Shown: positions 44,494-52,924 of the stretch, piece by piece
Numbering within the stretch: the stretch's first letter is position 1
How the letters are laid out: every line of letters begins with the position of its first letter
Notes under the pieces: generated by a model
What the model saw: only the letters and a program-made list of their open reading frames with translations
Told to the model about the DNA's origin: nothing
Database searches by the model: none
Program-made: the position numbers and the translations under genes
Assembly (NCBI RefSeq): GCF_964332355.1
Contig: NZ_OZ201293.1
Span: 1,736,001 to 1,800,000 of the forward strand
Origin: Imbroritus primus
GTDB taxonomy: Bacteria; Pseudomonadota; Gammaproteobacteria; Burkholderiales; Burkholderiaceae
Reading direction: 5' to 3'
DNA length: 64,000 nt

Positions 44494-44760
44494 GTGTCGC
44501 CATACGTCACGTCATGCAACATCGAAAAATACGCCGCTGAAGACAGCCTGATCCGGCGCCTGTGCCGCGACCACTCAGACTCAGACTCAGACTCAGACTC
44601 AGACTCAGACTCAGACTCAGACTCAGACTCAGACTCAGACTCAGACTCAGACTCAGACTCAGACTCAGACTCAGACGACTTCGACTTCGACTTCGACTTC
44701 AGGAAGGCAATAACAGGCGACAGCAAGAGACCGCAAGAAAACAGCGGCAGCACGAAATAA
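44494..44760 (+). CDS. Doubtful open frame across the hexanucleotide repeat
   Basis: An 88-aa frame from a GTG at 44494 (AGGA 5 bases before it) reads the repeat as alternating Ser-Asp, then Asp-Phe, and stops just before the terminator. It starts 34 bases after the MATE gene, so it could be the last gene of that transcript. But the opposite strand is also open across the repeat (Ser-Glu), as expected for any stop-free hexamer, and neither product resembles a known protein. Probably not a real gene. Confidence 0.2.
   Translation: MSPYVTSCNIEKYAAEDSLIRRLCRDHSDSDSDSDSDSDSDSDSDSDSDSDSDSDSDSDSDDFDFDFDFRKAITGDSKRPQENSGSTK
44573..44700. repeat. Hexanucleotide tandem repeat (TCAGAC)17-(GACTTC)4
   Basis: Seventeen perfect TCAGAC units run from 44575 to 44676 with a partial unit before them, then four perfect GACTTC units from 44677 to 44700. 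No unit is imperfect. Because the unit is a multiple of three, changes in copy number would not shift a reading frame. It lies between a MATE gene and the tRNA operon. Confidence 0.97.
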
Positions 44761-44785
44761 ACAAGAGGGAAAAACAGAAAAGAAA

Positions 44786-44820
44786 AAACCCGCTGATTTG
44801 CATCAGCGGGTTTCTTTTTG
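44786..44820. terminator. Bidirectional terminator of MATE and tRNA transcripts
   Basis: AAACCCGCTGAT, loop TTGC, ATCAGCGGGTTT: a perfect 12-bp stem with an A-rich tract on one side and CTTTTT on the other. On the minus strand it ends the tRNA operon directly after tRNA-Asp; on the plus strand it ends the MATE-side transcript. Confidence 0.92.
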
Positions 44821-44895
44821 GCGGAGTGGACGGGGCTCGAACCCGCGACCCCCGGCGTGACAGGCCGGTATTCTAACCAACTGAACTACCACTCC
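44819..44895 (-). tRNA. tRNA-Asp (GTC)
   Basis: 77-nt cloverleaf with acceptor GGAGTGG / CCACTCC, anticodon GTC in CCTGTCACG, T arm GGTTCGAGCC and an encoded CCA. Last gene of the three-tRNA operon. Confidence 0.97.
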
Positions 44896-44967
44896 GTGTT
44901 GGTCTGCCATCTGGAGCAGTAAAGCTCTGGACCGCAAAAAACTGGGCGACTTGCACGCCCGATGTAT

Positions 44968-45043
44968 TGGCGTCCCCTAGGGGATTCGAACCCCTGTACT
45001 CACCGTGAAAGGGTGATGTCCTAGGCCTCTAGACGAAGGGGAC
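44968..45043 (-). tRNA. tRNA-Glu (TTC)
   Basis: 76-nt cloverleaf with acceptor GTCCCCT / AGGGGAC, anticodon TTC in CCTTTCACG, T arm GGTTCGAATCC and an encoded CCA. Also a possible precursor source for haem synthesis through glutamyl-tRNA. Confidence 0.97.
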
Positions 45044-45174
45044 AGAACCTGCTGCAACACTTTTCAGTGACTGCCGACATTTCTGTCTGTGCTGCGAAGT
45101 CCGCTATTATAGCGTGCTTTTCAGCATTTTGGAAGTTTCAGATTCGATGTTTTGATTCGAAAACTTCCGGTATT

Positions 45175-45250
<76 letters not shown>

Positions 45251-45336
45251 AAAATCCGACTACTGCAACGGGTTGCTGCCAACTGCATCGTACTGCCTTG
45301 CTTCTTGCTGCGTTCCCCGTTGCTTGGGAAAACAAG

Positions 45337-45365
45337 ATTATATGTAGGTCACCCGATCATGTAAA
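45337..45365 (-). promoter_or_regulatory. Sigma-70 promoter of the tRNA Ala-Glu-Asp operon
   Basis: On the minus strand: TTTACA, 17-base spacer, TATAAT. This is the best promoter match seen in the window and lies about 85 bases before tRNA-Ala. Confidence 0.85.
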
Positions 45366-45368
45366 GAG

Positions 45369-45409
45369 GGGGCATCAAATATTTCGTTATTTTTTGACGC
45401 TCCCTCTTC
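45369..45409 (-). terminator. Imperfect terminator after gltX
   Basis: On the minus strand GAGGGAGCGTCAAA pairs with TTTGATGCCCCCTC (one mismatch and one G-U in 14) around an A+T-rich loop, followed by TTTA. It lies between gltX and the tRNA promoter and would keep the two transcripts apart. Confidence 0.6.
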
Positions 45410-45424
45410 CTGCTACGGTCCCTG

Positions 45425-46819
45425 CTACTGCGCCAGGCGACGCAACACGATATCGCGGCCGAGCAATTCAAGCACCGCATCGATCGCAGGTGTCTGCAAT
45501 TGTCCAGTCACCAGCAAGCGTACCGGCATCGCAAGACGCGGCATCTTCCAGCCGCGTTCGGCGAGCACGGCCTTGAATGCCGCGCTGATCGACGCCTTGT
45601 CCCAACTGCTCACCCCTTCGAGGACCACACGGAGTGCGTCGATTGCAGGCCGCGTTTCATCGTTCAGGTGCTCCTGTGCCAGCGCGGGATCGATGACCGG
45701 TTCGCCACGATAGAACAGCATCGCGGTCTCGGCGATCTCTTCCAATGTATTGGCGCGATCCTTCACGAGTGCGATCACGCCTGCGAGCGGCGCACCTGCC
45801 ACGCGGCCACCACGCTGCTCGATGCGCGGCTGCACCAGCGTCGCCAGGTGCGCGTTGTCGGCCTGCTTGATGTAATGGTTGTTCAGCCAGAGCAGTTTCT
45901 CGGGGTTGTACTGCGCAGGCGATTTGCCCAGATGCTCGAGGTCGAACCACGCGACGAACTGCTCGCGCGAAAAAATCTCCGCATCGCCATGCGCCCAGCC
46001 GAGCCGGGCGAGATAGTTCACCACGGCTTCCGGCAGGAAACCGGCATCGCGGTAGCCGATGACACTCATCGCGCCATTGCGCTTGCTCATCTTCTCGCCC
46101 TGCTCGTTGAGCACGGTCGGAAGGTGCGCGTAGACCGGCGGCGTGCCGCCCAGCGCGCGAATGATGTTGATCTGCCTCGGGGTATTGTTGACGTGGTCAT
46201 CACCGCGGATCACGTGCGTGATCTCCATGTCGAGATCGTCGACCACCACGCAGAAGTTGTAGGTGGGCGTGCCGTCGGGGCGCGCAATGACGAGATCGTC
46301 CAGCTCGTCGTTGGAAATCTCGATGCGGCCTTTCACTGCATCGTCCCACACCACGCTCCCGCCGAGCGGATTGCGAAAACGCACCACAGGCTGCACGCCA
46401 GCCGGCGGTTCCGGCAGCGTCTTGCCGGGTTCCGGACGCCAGAAGCCGTTGTAGCGCGGCTTCTGCTTGGCGGCCATCTGCTGTTCGCGCAAGCGGTCGA
46501 GTTCCTCGGTGCTCATGTAGCAGTGGTAGGCCAGTCCCTGCTCCAGCATCTGCGCGATCACGGCGCGATAGCGCTCCATACGCTGCATCTGGTAGAACGG
46601 CCCCTCGTCGAAGTCGAGGCCTAGCCAATCCATGCCCTCAAGAATTACATCGACGGCTTCCTGCGTGGAGCGCTCGACATCCGTGTCCTCGATGCGCAGG
46701 ATGAAATCGCCACCCATGCGGCGCGCATAGGCCCACGGATACAGTGCCGAGCGGATGTTGCCGAGATGGATGAAGCCGGTAGGGCTGGGGGCGAAACGGG
46801 TACGGACGCGTCGTGTCAT
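45425..46819 (-). CDS. gltX: Glutamyl-tRNA synthetase
   Basis: 464-aa class I synthetase. The HIGH-type signature is in APSPTGFIHLGNIRSA, the KMSKS loop is GEKMSKRNGA. Length and the C-terminal helical domain match discriminating bacterial GluRS. The start at 46819 (MTRRVRTRFAPSP) is chosen because it places the Rossmann fold normally; the open frame upstream is not used. It is separated from the tRNA operon, which includes its own substrate tRNA-Glu, by a terminator and a new promoter. Confidence 0.97.
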   Translation of the reverse strand: MTRRVRTRFAPSPTGFIHLGNIRSALYPWAYARRMGGDFILRIEDTDVERSTQEAVDVILEGMDWLGLDFDEGPFYQMQRMERYRAVIAQMLEQGLAYHCYMSTEELDRLREQQMAAKQKPRYNGFWRPEPGKTLPEPPAGVQPVVRFRNPLGGSVVWDDAVKGRIEISNDELDDLVIARPDGTPTYNFCVVVDDLDMEITHVIRGDDHVNNTPRQINIIRALGGTPPVYAHLPTVLNEQGEKMSKRNGAMSVIGYRDAGFLPEAVVNYLARLGWAHGDAEIFSREQFVAWFDLEHLGKSPAQYNPEKLLWLNNHYIKQADNAHLATLVQPRIEQRGGRVAGAPLAGVIALVKDRANTLEEIAETAMLFYRGEPVIDPALAQEHLNDETRPAIDALRVVLEGVSSWDKASISAAFKAVLAERGWKMPRLAMPVRLLVTGQLQTPAIDAVLELLGRDIVLRRLAQ

Positions 46820-47003
46820 GTCGGAGAAAGCCAGAGAGGAGGCCAGCAAGCGAACAGCCACGCCTGCTGGACAACCATGAAAATCGGAGCGCAATTATAC
46901 CAAGCGGGCTCGCAGACCCCATGCCGGGCTGCCAAGAAAAAAGCCGCCTGACGGCGGCTCAAAGGGCATGGCATGCGCATGGGACACATGCGCGCCAGGA
47001 TAT

Positions 47004-48035
47004 TTACTTGTAACCCACGCGATCGAGAATCTTCTGCGCGGTAACCTGGTTGCGGCCGATGGCGCCGATCGAAACATTTTCAGCCTTGAACTTGCCCAGC
47101 GAATCGAGCGCCGGATTGTCCACCTTCGCCGAAGCGACGGCCGGCCACTCGTTATTGCCCGAGGCAAAGTAGTTCTGCGCCTGGTCGCTTGCCAGATACT
47201 CGAGGAACTGGATGGCTTCTGCCTTGTGCGGGGCATTGCGCGCCACGCCGGCACCGGCCACGTTTACGTGCGTGCCATCGCCTGCCTGGTCAGGCCAGAT
47301 GAAGCCAACCTTGCCGATGACGTCCTTGTCTTCCGGCTTCTCGGAGCGCATCAGGCGCACGAAGTAATAACTGTTGGTCAGCGCCACACCGCACTCGCCG
47401 CTGGCCACGGCCTTGATCTGATCGGTATCGCCGCCCTTCGGCGCACGGGCCATGTTGGCTACCATGCCCTTGGCCCATGCCTCGGTCGCGGTTTCGCCCT
47501 TGCGCTCGATCATCGAGCCGATCAGGGACAGCATGTAGGGATGCGAGCCGGAACGCGTGCAGACCTTGCCCTTGTTCTTCGGGTCGGCCAGCTTGGCATA
47601 GGTATCGACATCGCCGGGCTTCACATCGGCCTTGTTGTAGACGATCGCGCGTGCGCGCGTGGAGAAGCCGAACCACTGCGGATCCTTGCCCGCCTCGCGG
47701 CCCTGCAGGTTCGCCGGAATACGCTTCTCGAGCGTGGCTGACTTCACGGGCTGGAACAGCCCTTCATTCTCGGCGCGCCACAGGCGTGCGGCATCCACCA
47801 TCAGGATCACGTCGGCCGGGCTCTTCGCGCCTTCGTTGCGCAGCCGCTCGAGCAATGCATTGTCATCGGCTTCGATGCGGTTGATTTTGATACCGGTCTG
47901 CTTGGTGAAGCCGCCATACAGCGCTTCATCGGTCTGGTAATGCCGCGCCGAATAGATATTCAGAACTTTTTCCTGGGCGGCAGCGCCCAAGGATACGGAG
48001 GCGAGAGCGAGCATCAAGAGGCTTTTTTTCAGCAT
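47004..48035 (-). CDS. Fe(3+) ABC transporter substrate-binding protein
   Basis: A 343-aa FbpA/FutA-type periplasmic iron-binding protein. A signal peptide ends near AAAQEKV; the mature part begins VLNIYSARHYQTDEALYGG and contains the tyrosine pair in ALTNSYYFVR used to hold ferric iron in this family. The ATG at 48035 is set by the signal peptide. No permease or ATPase gene is adjacent, so it must work with proteins encoded elsewhere. A Fur box lies 54 bases upstream of the start. Confidence 0.93.
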   Translation of the reverse strand: MLKKSLLMLALASVSLGAAAQEKVLNIYSARHYQTDEALYGGFTKQTGIKINRIEADDNALLERLRNEGAKSPADVILMVDAARLWRAENEGLFQPVKSATLEKRIPANLQGREAGKDPQWFGFSTRARAIVYNKADVKPGDVDTYAKLADPKNKGKVCTRSGSHPYMLSLIGSMIERKGETATEAWAKGMVANMARAPKGGDTDQIKAVASGECGVALTNSYYFVRLMRSEKPEDKDVIGKVGFIWPDQAGDGTHVNVAGAGVARNAPHKAEAIQFLEYLASDQAQNYFASGNNEWPAVASAKVDNPALDSLGKFKAENVSIGAIGRNQVTAQKILDRVGYK

Positions 48036-48088
48036 GTGTGATTCCCGTTGCAATGGCTGCTTGAAGAATGGATGAAGAACGCCGACAA

Positions 48089-48107
48089 AAGAATGGTTAT
48101 CATTCGC
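48089..48107 (-). promoter_or_regulatory. Putative Fur box
   Basis: A 19-bp site matching the classical Fur consensus at 14 positions, with the perfect 7-1-7-like palindrome GAATGATAACCATTC inside (one central base excepted). It lies 54 bases upstream of the iron-binding protein start and 142 bases before the divergent patatin gene, so it could act on either. Confidence 0.72.
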
Positions 48108-48248
48108 ACGGCATCTTACCTTAGTCTGCATGAAAATGGGATTCGTTCTCGATAACTCCCCTCTTCATTTCGGGGGATATCATATGCGCTCCGCGACTGC
48201 CACCATTCACGCCCCATTCCCAGGGCATCAGCCTTACCCTGCACACCT

Positions 48249-49175
48249 ATGCATAGACGAATGTTTCTCGGTGCCGCAAGCGCCATATTCGGCGGCCTGA
48301 CCGGCTGCTCGATGTTCCACTCTGGCGGTGACGCCACCCCGCCCACCCAGCCCACTACGGCGCCCGTCGCCAGCCCGCGCAAACCGGCACGCATCGGCCT
48401 GGCCCTCGGCGGCGGCGCGGCGCGCGGCTTTGCCCATATTGGCGTGATCAAGGCGCTGGAAGCACAAGGCATCCGTCCGGCGCTCGTGACGGGCACCAGC
48501 GCGGGCAGCGTGGTGGCAGCGCTCTACGCATCCGGCATGGACGGTTTCGAGATGAATGCGCTGGCGCTGAAAATGGACGAAGCAGTCATCGCCGACTGGG
48601 CGTTGCCGTTTGGCAGCCGCTTCGGCGGCTGGCTTAAAGGCGAGGCATTGCAGCGCTACGTCAATCAGCTCGTGCATCACCGCACGATCGACAATATGAA
48701 GCTGCCGCTCGGCATCGTCGCCACTGAGCTGAAAAGCGGTACGCCCATCGTCTTCCGGCGCGGTAACACCGGGCAGGCGGTACGCGCCTCATGCAGCGTA
48801 CCGGGCGTGTTCCAGCCCGTCAGCATTGCCGGCAAGCAGTATGTGGATGGCGGGCTGGTAGCGCCCGTGCCCACAGAAGCCGCACGGCAAATGGGCGCGG
48901 ATTTCGTAATCGCCGTGAATATCTCGGCCGACCCCGCTGGCCAGAGTGCCGACGGCCAGGTCGGCGTCCTGCTGCAGACCACGGCCATCATGGGGCAGAC
49001 CATCAACAAGCTGGCCCTGGCCAGCGCCGATATCGTCATCCGCCCCGACTTGCCGGCCATGAGCAGCAGCGACTTTGGCGCACGCAACCAGGCTATCCTG
49101 GCCGGAGAAAGGGCCGTGGCCGCGATCCTGCCGGAACTGAAGGCACAACTGGGATTGATTCCGCCTGCGGGCTGA
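48249..49175 (+). CDS. Patatin-like phospholipase lipoprotein
   Basis: A 308-aa RssA-like patatin. The N-terminus is a lipoprotein signal with LTGC lipobox at Cys20. The oxyanion loop GGGAARG and nucleophile elbow GTSAG are at about 54-86, and the catalytic Asp is in DGG later (YVDGGLVAP). It should cleave acyl lipids at the outer membrane or periplasm. The ATG at 48249 or Met5 could be the start. Read away from the iron-binding protein gene. Confidence 0.92.
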   Translation: MHRRMFLGAASAIFGGLTGCSMFHSGGDATPPTQPTTAPVASPRKPARIGLALGGGAARGFAHIGVIKALEAQGIRPALVTGTSAGSVVAALYASGMDGFEMNALALKMDEAVIADWALPFGSRFGGWLKGEALQRYVNQLVHHRTIDNMKLPLGIVATELKSGTPIVFRRGNTGQAVRASCSVPGVFQPVSIAGKQYVDGGLVAPVPTEAARQMGADFVIAVNISADPAGQSADGQVGVLLQTTAIMGQTINKLALASADIVIRPDLPAMSSSDFGARNQAILAGERAVAAILPELKAQLGLIPPAG

Positions 49176-49269
49176 GGTGGCGGATTGCGCCTGGCAGGCT
49201 TGCCGGAATCAGCTTGCGGAAATCAGGAAGGAAGCATGCACGCCGGCCACGCCGGCATGCCGAAAAGGA

Positions 49270-49968
49270 TCAACGCGCGCCGAGGCGCGAAGTGACGTTT
49301 CCAGCATCTAGCCGCTGCAGCGTCTCGACCATCGAATCGAGGCCGCGCGACATGTCGGGGCGCTGGGCCTCGTCGACACGGCGAGCGCCGTTGTAGCGCG
49401 CCACCCAGTAGGACTGGCGCATGTCGTCCACACGGATCTTGCCGCCGCTGGACGGTGCATGGACAAACTTGTTGTCGCCGATATAGATGCCCACGTGCGA
49501 GAACGTGCGGCGCATCGTATTGAAGAACACCAGATCGCCCGGACGCAGCTCGGTCGTATCGATGGTAGTGCCCACCCGGCTCATTTCCTCGGCGCGACGC
49601 GGCAACAGGAAGCCGAACGTGTCATTGAACACGTAGCGGACGAAACCGCTGCAATCGAGGCCGGTCTCGGGGCTGTTGCCGCCGAAGCGGTAGCGCACGC
49701 CAATCAGGCCCAGCGCATTCATGACGAGATCGCCCGCCCGGTTGGCGACGTTGGACGCCACGGCGGTGGTGGAGCTCATCATGGAAGACAGAAGACCGCG
49801 GCGCTCCTCTTGCGCAGGCGCGTCATTGCGAGCTGAAACAGCAGATTCGGGAGCGCGGAAAACGGTGTCGGCTTGCGCCTGGGGAGAAACGAGGAGAGTG
49901 CAGCAGAGGACGGCCAGCCCGGAAGCGGTGCCCGCAAGGGCGCTTGAAACGGTTCGTCGTCGTTGCAT
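49270..49968 (-). CDS. NlpC/P60 family peptidoglycan hydrolase
   Basis: A 232-aa secreted protein: signal peptide (cleavage near AQADT), a linker, and an NlpC/P60 domain from about 85 with the catalytic Cys in LDCSGF, His in SHVGIYIG and a third polar residue (His) in FVHAPSSG. It likely cleaves gamma-D-Glu-diaminopimelate bonds in stem peptides. AGGAG lies before the ATG. It follows yejF on the same strand after about 185 bases. Confidence 0.93.
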   Translation of the reverse strand: MQRRRTVSSALAGTASGLAVLCCTLLVSPQAQADTVFRAPESAVSARNDAPAQEERRGLLSSMMSSTTAVASNVANRAGDLVMNALGLIGVRYRFGGNSPETGLDCSGFVRYVFNDTFGFLLPRRAEEMSRVGTTIDTTELRPGDLVFFNTMRRTFSHVGIYIGDNKFVHAPSSGGKIRVDDMRQSYWVARYNGARRVDEAQRPDMSRGLDSMVETLQRLDAGNVTSRLGAR

Positions 49969-50153
49969 GGGTTCTCCTGAGTGCCGGAATCGATCCGGAA
50001 GTCATGTATCGCTCAGTCACCGGCACGGCCCATCGCCCCGGCAAAAAATTGCATCGGGCGATAGTAAAGGGCTATCGCCATGTTTGTCAAAACAAAAATG
50101 GCTGTTTTGCGATGATTTTTCAGTTGTTTGCCGAGAGTTGCCGGAAAATCCCC

Positions 50154-51824
50154 TCATCCTGGGGGATTCGCCTCATCGGCAACCCTCGTGACCAGTTCCT
50201 GTACCGCTTCGCCAAAGTGCGCAGCCTCCAGCAGGCGGCGCGTGTAGGCATGCGTGGGCGCGCGCATCACCTGCTCGACCTCGCCCTGCTCCACTACCTC
50301 TCCTTCCCGCATCACCATGACCCGGTGCGACATGGCGCGGATCACGGCCAGATCGTGGCTGATCAGCAGATAGCTCAGGTTGTACTTGCGCTGCAGGCTG
50401 CCCAGCAACGCCAGCACCTGCTGCTGGATCGACACGTCCAGCGCCGACGTTGGCTCATCCAGCACGAGCACCTGCGGGCGCAGGATCAGCACGCGGGCAA
50501 TCGCGATGCGCTGGCGCTGTCCGCCGGAGAACTCATGCGGATAGCGCTCGAGCGCCGTCCGGTCGATGCCGACCTCGCGCAATGTGGCGATCACCTGCTT
50601 GCGGCGCTCCTCCGGCGACAAGGCCGGATGATGCAGTGCCAGGCCCTCGCCCACGATCTGCTCGATGGTCATGCGGGGTGACAACGATCCATACGGATCC
50701 TGGAACACCACCTGCATGCGCCGGCGCAGGTCGCGCCGCGCCGTGCGCGGCATGGCGGGCACGGATTGCCCGAGAAAACGGATGTCGCCGCCGGCGATCG
50801 GCTGCAGCGCGAGCAGCGCCTGGGCCAGCGTGGTCTTGCCCGAGCCGGATTCACCCACGATGCCGAGCGTCTCGCCTTCGCGGAGCGTCAGCGCCACGTC
50901 GCGCACGGCCACGAACTGGTCGGGGCGCAGCCATCCGGCAAATCCGGAGCGCGGCTTGGGATAGGCGACCTGCAGGTCGCGCGCTTCCAGCAGCACCGGC
51001 GCAATTGGCAGTAGCGGGAGCACATCACGCTGCGGCCGGCTATCGATCAGCTTGCGCGTGTAGGGATGCTGCGGGTCGTTGAAGATCGCAGCAGTCTCGC
51101 CGCTTTCGACCAGCACGCCCTTCTCCATCACGCCGACTCGTTGGGCAAACGCCCGGACGAGATTGAGGTCGTGTGTGATCAGCATCACCGCCATGCCGAA
51201 CTCTTCTTGCAGGTCACGCAGCAGCGCCATGATCTGCAGGCGGATCGTCACATCGAGCGCCGTGGTCGGTTCATCCGCGAGCAGCAACCGCGGACGGCAT
51301 GCCAGGGCCATGGCGATCATGGCGCGCTGGCGCTGCCCGCCGGATAACTGATGCGGAAAACTGTGGAAGCGCCGCCCGGCCTCCGTGATACCGGTGCGCT
51401 CCAGCAAGGCGATGGCGCGCTCGGTCGCAGTGCGCGCGTCGAGGGCCTCATGCAGCTGGAGCGTCTCGACAATCTGGTTGCCCACGGAATACAGCGGATT
51501 GAGGGCCGTCATCGGCTCCTGGAACACCATGGCGATATCTGCGCCGCGCAGCCGCCGCACTGCGCGCTCGTCGAGCGCCAGCAGATCCTGGCCGTCATAC
51601 AGCACGCGTCCGCCGTAATGAGCATCCTGCAGCAGGCGGTTGATCGATAGCGCTGTCACCGTCTTGCCGGATCCGGACTCGCCCACCAGGGCAAAACGCT
51701 CACCGGCGCGGATCTCCAGGCTCACATCGCGCACCGCGTGGGTGGCCTGTGGCCCGTCACCAAAGCGGACGGACAGATGATCGAGCCTGAGCAGCGGGCC
51801 ATTGGACTGGTTGCGCGTGCTCAT
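50154..51824 (-). CDS. yejF: Peptide ABC transporter ATP-binding protein YejF
   Basis: The 556-aa ATPase has two nucleotide-binding domains in one chain, each with GESGSGKT (Walker A) and an ABC signature (LSGGQRQR, then FSGGQRQR). It powers YejBE import of peptides, including microcin C in E. coli. The ATG at 51824 overlaps the yejE stop (ATGA), fixing the start; the open frame runs much further upstream inside yejE without meaning. Confidence 0.95.
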   Translation of the reverse strand: MSTRNQSNGPLLRLDHLSVRFGDGPQATHAVRDVSLEIRAGERFALVGESGSGKTVTALSINRLLQDAHYGGRVLYDGQDLLALDERAVRRLRGADIAMVFQEPMTALNPLYSVGNQIVETLQLHEALDARTATERAIALLERTGITEAGRRFHSFPHQLSGGQRQRAMIAMALACRPRLLLADEPTTALDVTIRLQIMALLRDLQEEFGMAVMLITHDLNLVRAFAQRVGVMEKGVLVESGETAAIFNDPQHPYTRKLIDSRPQRDVLPLLPIAPVLLEARDLQVAYPKPRSGFAGWLRPDQFVAVRDVALTLREGETLGIVGESGSGKTTLAQALLALQPIAGGDIRFLGQSVPAMPRTARRDLRRRMQVVFQDPYGSLSPRMTIEQIVGEGLALHHPALSPEERRKQVIATLREVGIDRTALERYPHEFSGGQRQRIAIARVLILRPQVLVLDEPTSALDVSIQQQVLALLGSLQRKYNLSYLLISHDLAVIRAMSHRVMVMREGEVVEQGEVEQVMRAPTHAYTRRLLEAAHFGEAVQELVTRVADEANPPG

Positions 51825-52924
51825 CCGCGCACCTCCGTGCGGCGCGGCTTGCCCGCCGGCAGCATGCCCATGCGGGTATCGAAGGCATCGCGCAAGGCGT
51901 CGCCGATAAAGGTCAGTAACAGCAGCGTCGTGACCAGCACGCCAAAGGTCGATGCCGAGATCCACCAGGCATCGAGATTGGCCTTGCCTTGCGCCAGCAA
52001 TTCGCCCAGGCTCGGCGTCGGCGGCGGCACCCCCAGACCCAGAAAATCGAGGCTGGTCAGCGCGAGGATGGCGGCGCTCATGCGGAACGGCAGGAAGGTG
52101 ATGACGGGCGTCAGGCTGTTCGGCAGGATATGGCGGATCATCAACTGCCAGTTGGAAAGGCCCAGCGCCCGCCCGGCCTTGACGTAATCCAGCGTGCGGT
52201 TCCGATAGAACTCGGCGCGCACATAGTCCGACAGCCCCATCCAGCCGAACAGCGAGAGCAGTACGATCAGCAGCCACAGGCTGGGCTCGAAGATTGACGC
52301 AAAGATGATCAGCAGGTACAGCTCCGGCATGGCACTCCAGATTTCGATAGCACGCTGCGCGTACAAGTCGAGCCGCCCGCCAAAGAAACCCATGAGCGCG
52401 CCGGTAATGGTGCCGATGAAAATGCCGATCGCGGTCAGTGTCAGCCCGAAGAGCACCGACAGGCGAAACCCGTAGAACAGCCGCGCCAGTACGTCGCGAC
52501 CACGGTCATCGGTACCGAGCCAGTTCTCCGCCGAGGGTGGCGCGGGATTGGGCGCACTGGCGAAATAGTTGATGGTGTCGTACGAGAACCGATTGGGCGG
52601 ATACAGCGCAAAATTACGCCCTGCGCTCAGGCGCTCGCGGATATAGGGGTCAAGATAATCCGTCGGCGTCGGGAAATCGCCGCCAAATGTGGTTTCCGGA
52701 TAGGTATGGATCAATGGGAAATACCACTGCCCCTCATAGCGTGCCACCAGCGGACGGTCATTGGACAGCGCCTCGGCGAACAGGCTGACGACGAACAGCA
52801 CGATGAAGATGACCAGGCTCCAGTAACCCAGGCGGTTACGGCGGAAACGCTGCCAGATACGCTGGCGCGGCGAGAGCGAGGCGGTCATGCGCACGCTGCG
52901 ATTGGAGGATAGTCCGGCGTGCAT
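51821..52924 (-). CDS. yejE: Peptide ABC transporter permease YejE
   Basis: The 367-aa permease has the inner-membrane component signature in a DppC-type fold, with the N-terminal long periplasmic loop typical of YejE (SYDTINYFASAPN, LGTDDRGRDVLARLFYGFR). Start either at 52924 or at the Met 12 codons later. It overlaps yejF by 4 bases and abuts yejB. Confidence 0.93.
   Translation of the reverse strand: MHAGLSSNRSVRMTASLSPRQRIWQRFRRNRLGYWSLVIFIVLFVVSLFAEALSNDRPLVARYEGQWYFPLIHTYPETTFGGDFPTPTDYLDPYIRERLSAGRNFALYPPNRFSYDTINYFASAPNPAPPSAENWLGTDDRGRDVLARLFYGFRLSVLFGLTLTAIGIFIGTITGALMGFFGGRLDLYAQRAIEIWSAMPELYLLIIFASIFEPSLWLLIVLLSLFGWMGLSDYVRAEFYRNRTLDYVKAGRALGLSNWQLMIRHILPNSLTPVITFLPFRMSAAILALTSLDFLGLGVPPPTPSLGELLAQGKANLDAWWISASTFGVLVTTLLLLTFIGDALRDAFDTRMGMLPAGKPRRTEVRG

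Noticed and set aside
44573..44700. Hexamer array considered as a CRISPR or an iteron origin.
   Set aside because: Units are 6 bp with no spacers and no palindrome; no cas genes or replication initiator nearby.
44460..44753. Minus-strand Ser-Glu repeat frame with a hydrophobic start, considered as a secreted protein.
   Set aside because: GTG start with no ribosome-binding site, and the region lies between convergent transcripts where the minus strand is past the tRNA terminator.
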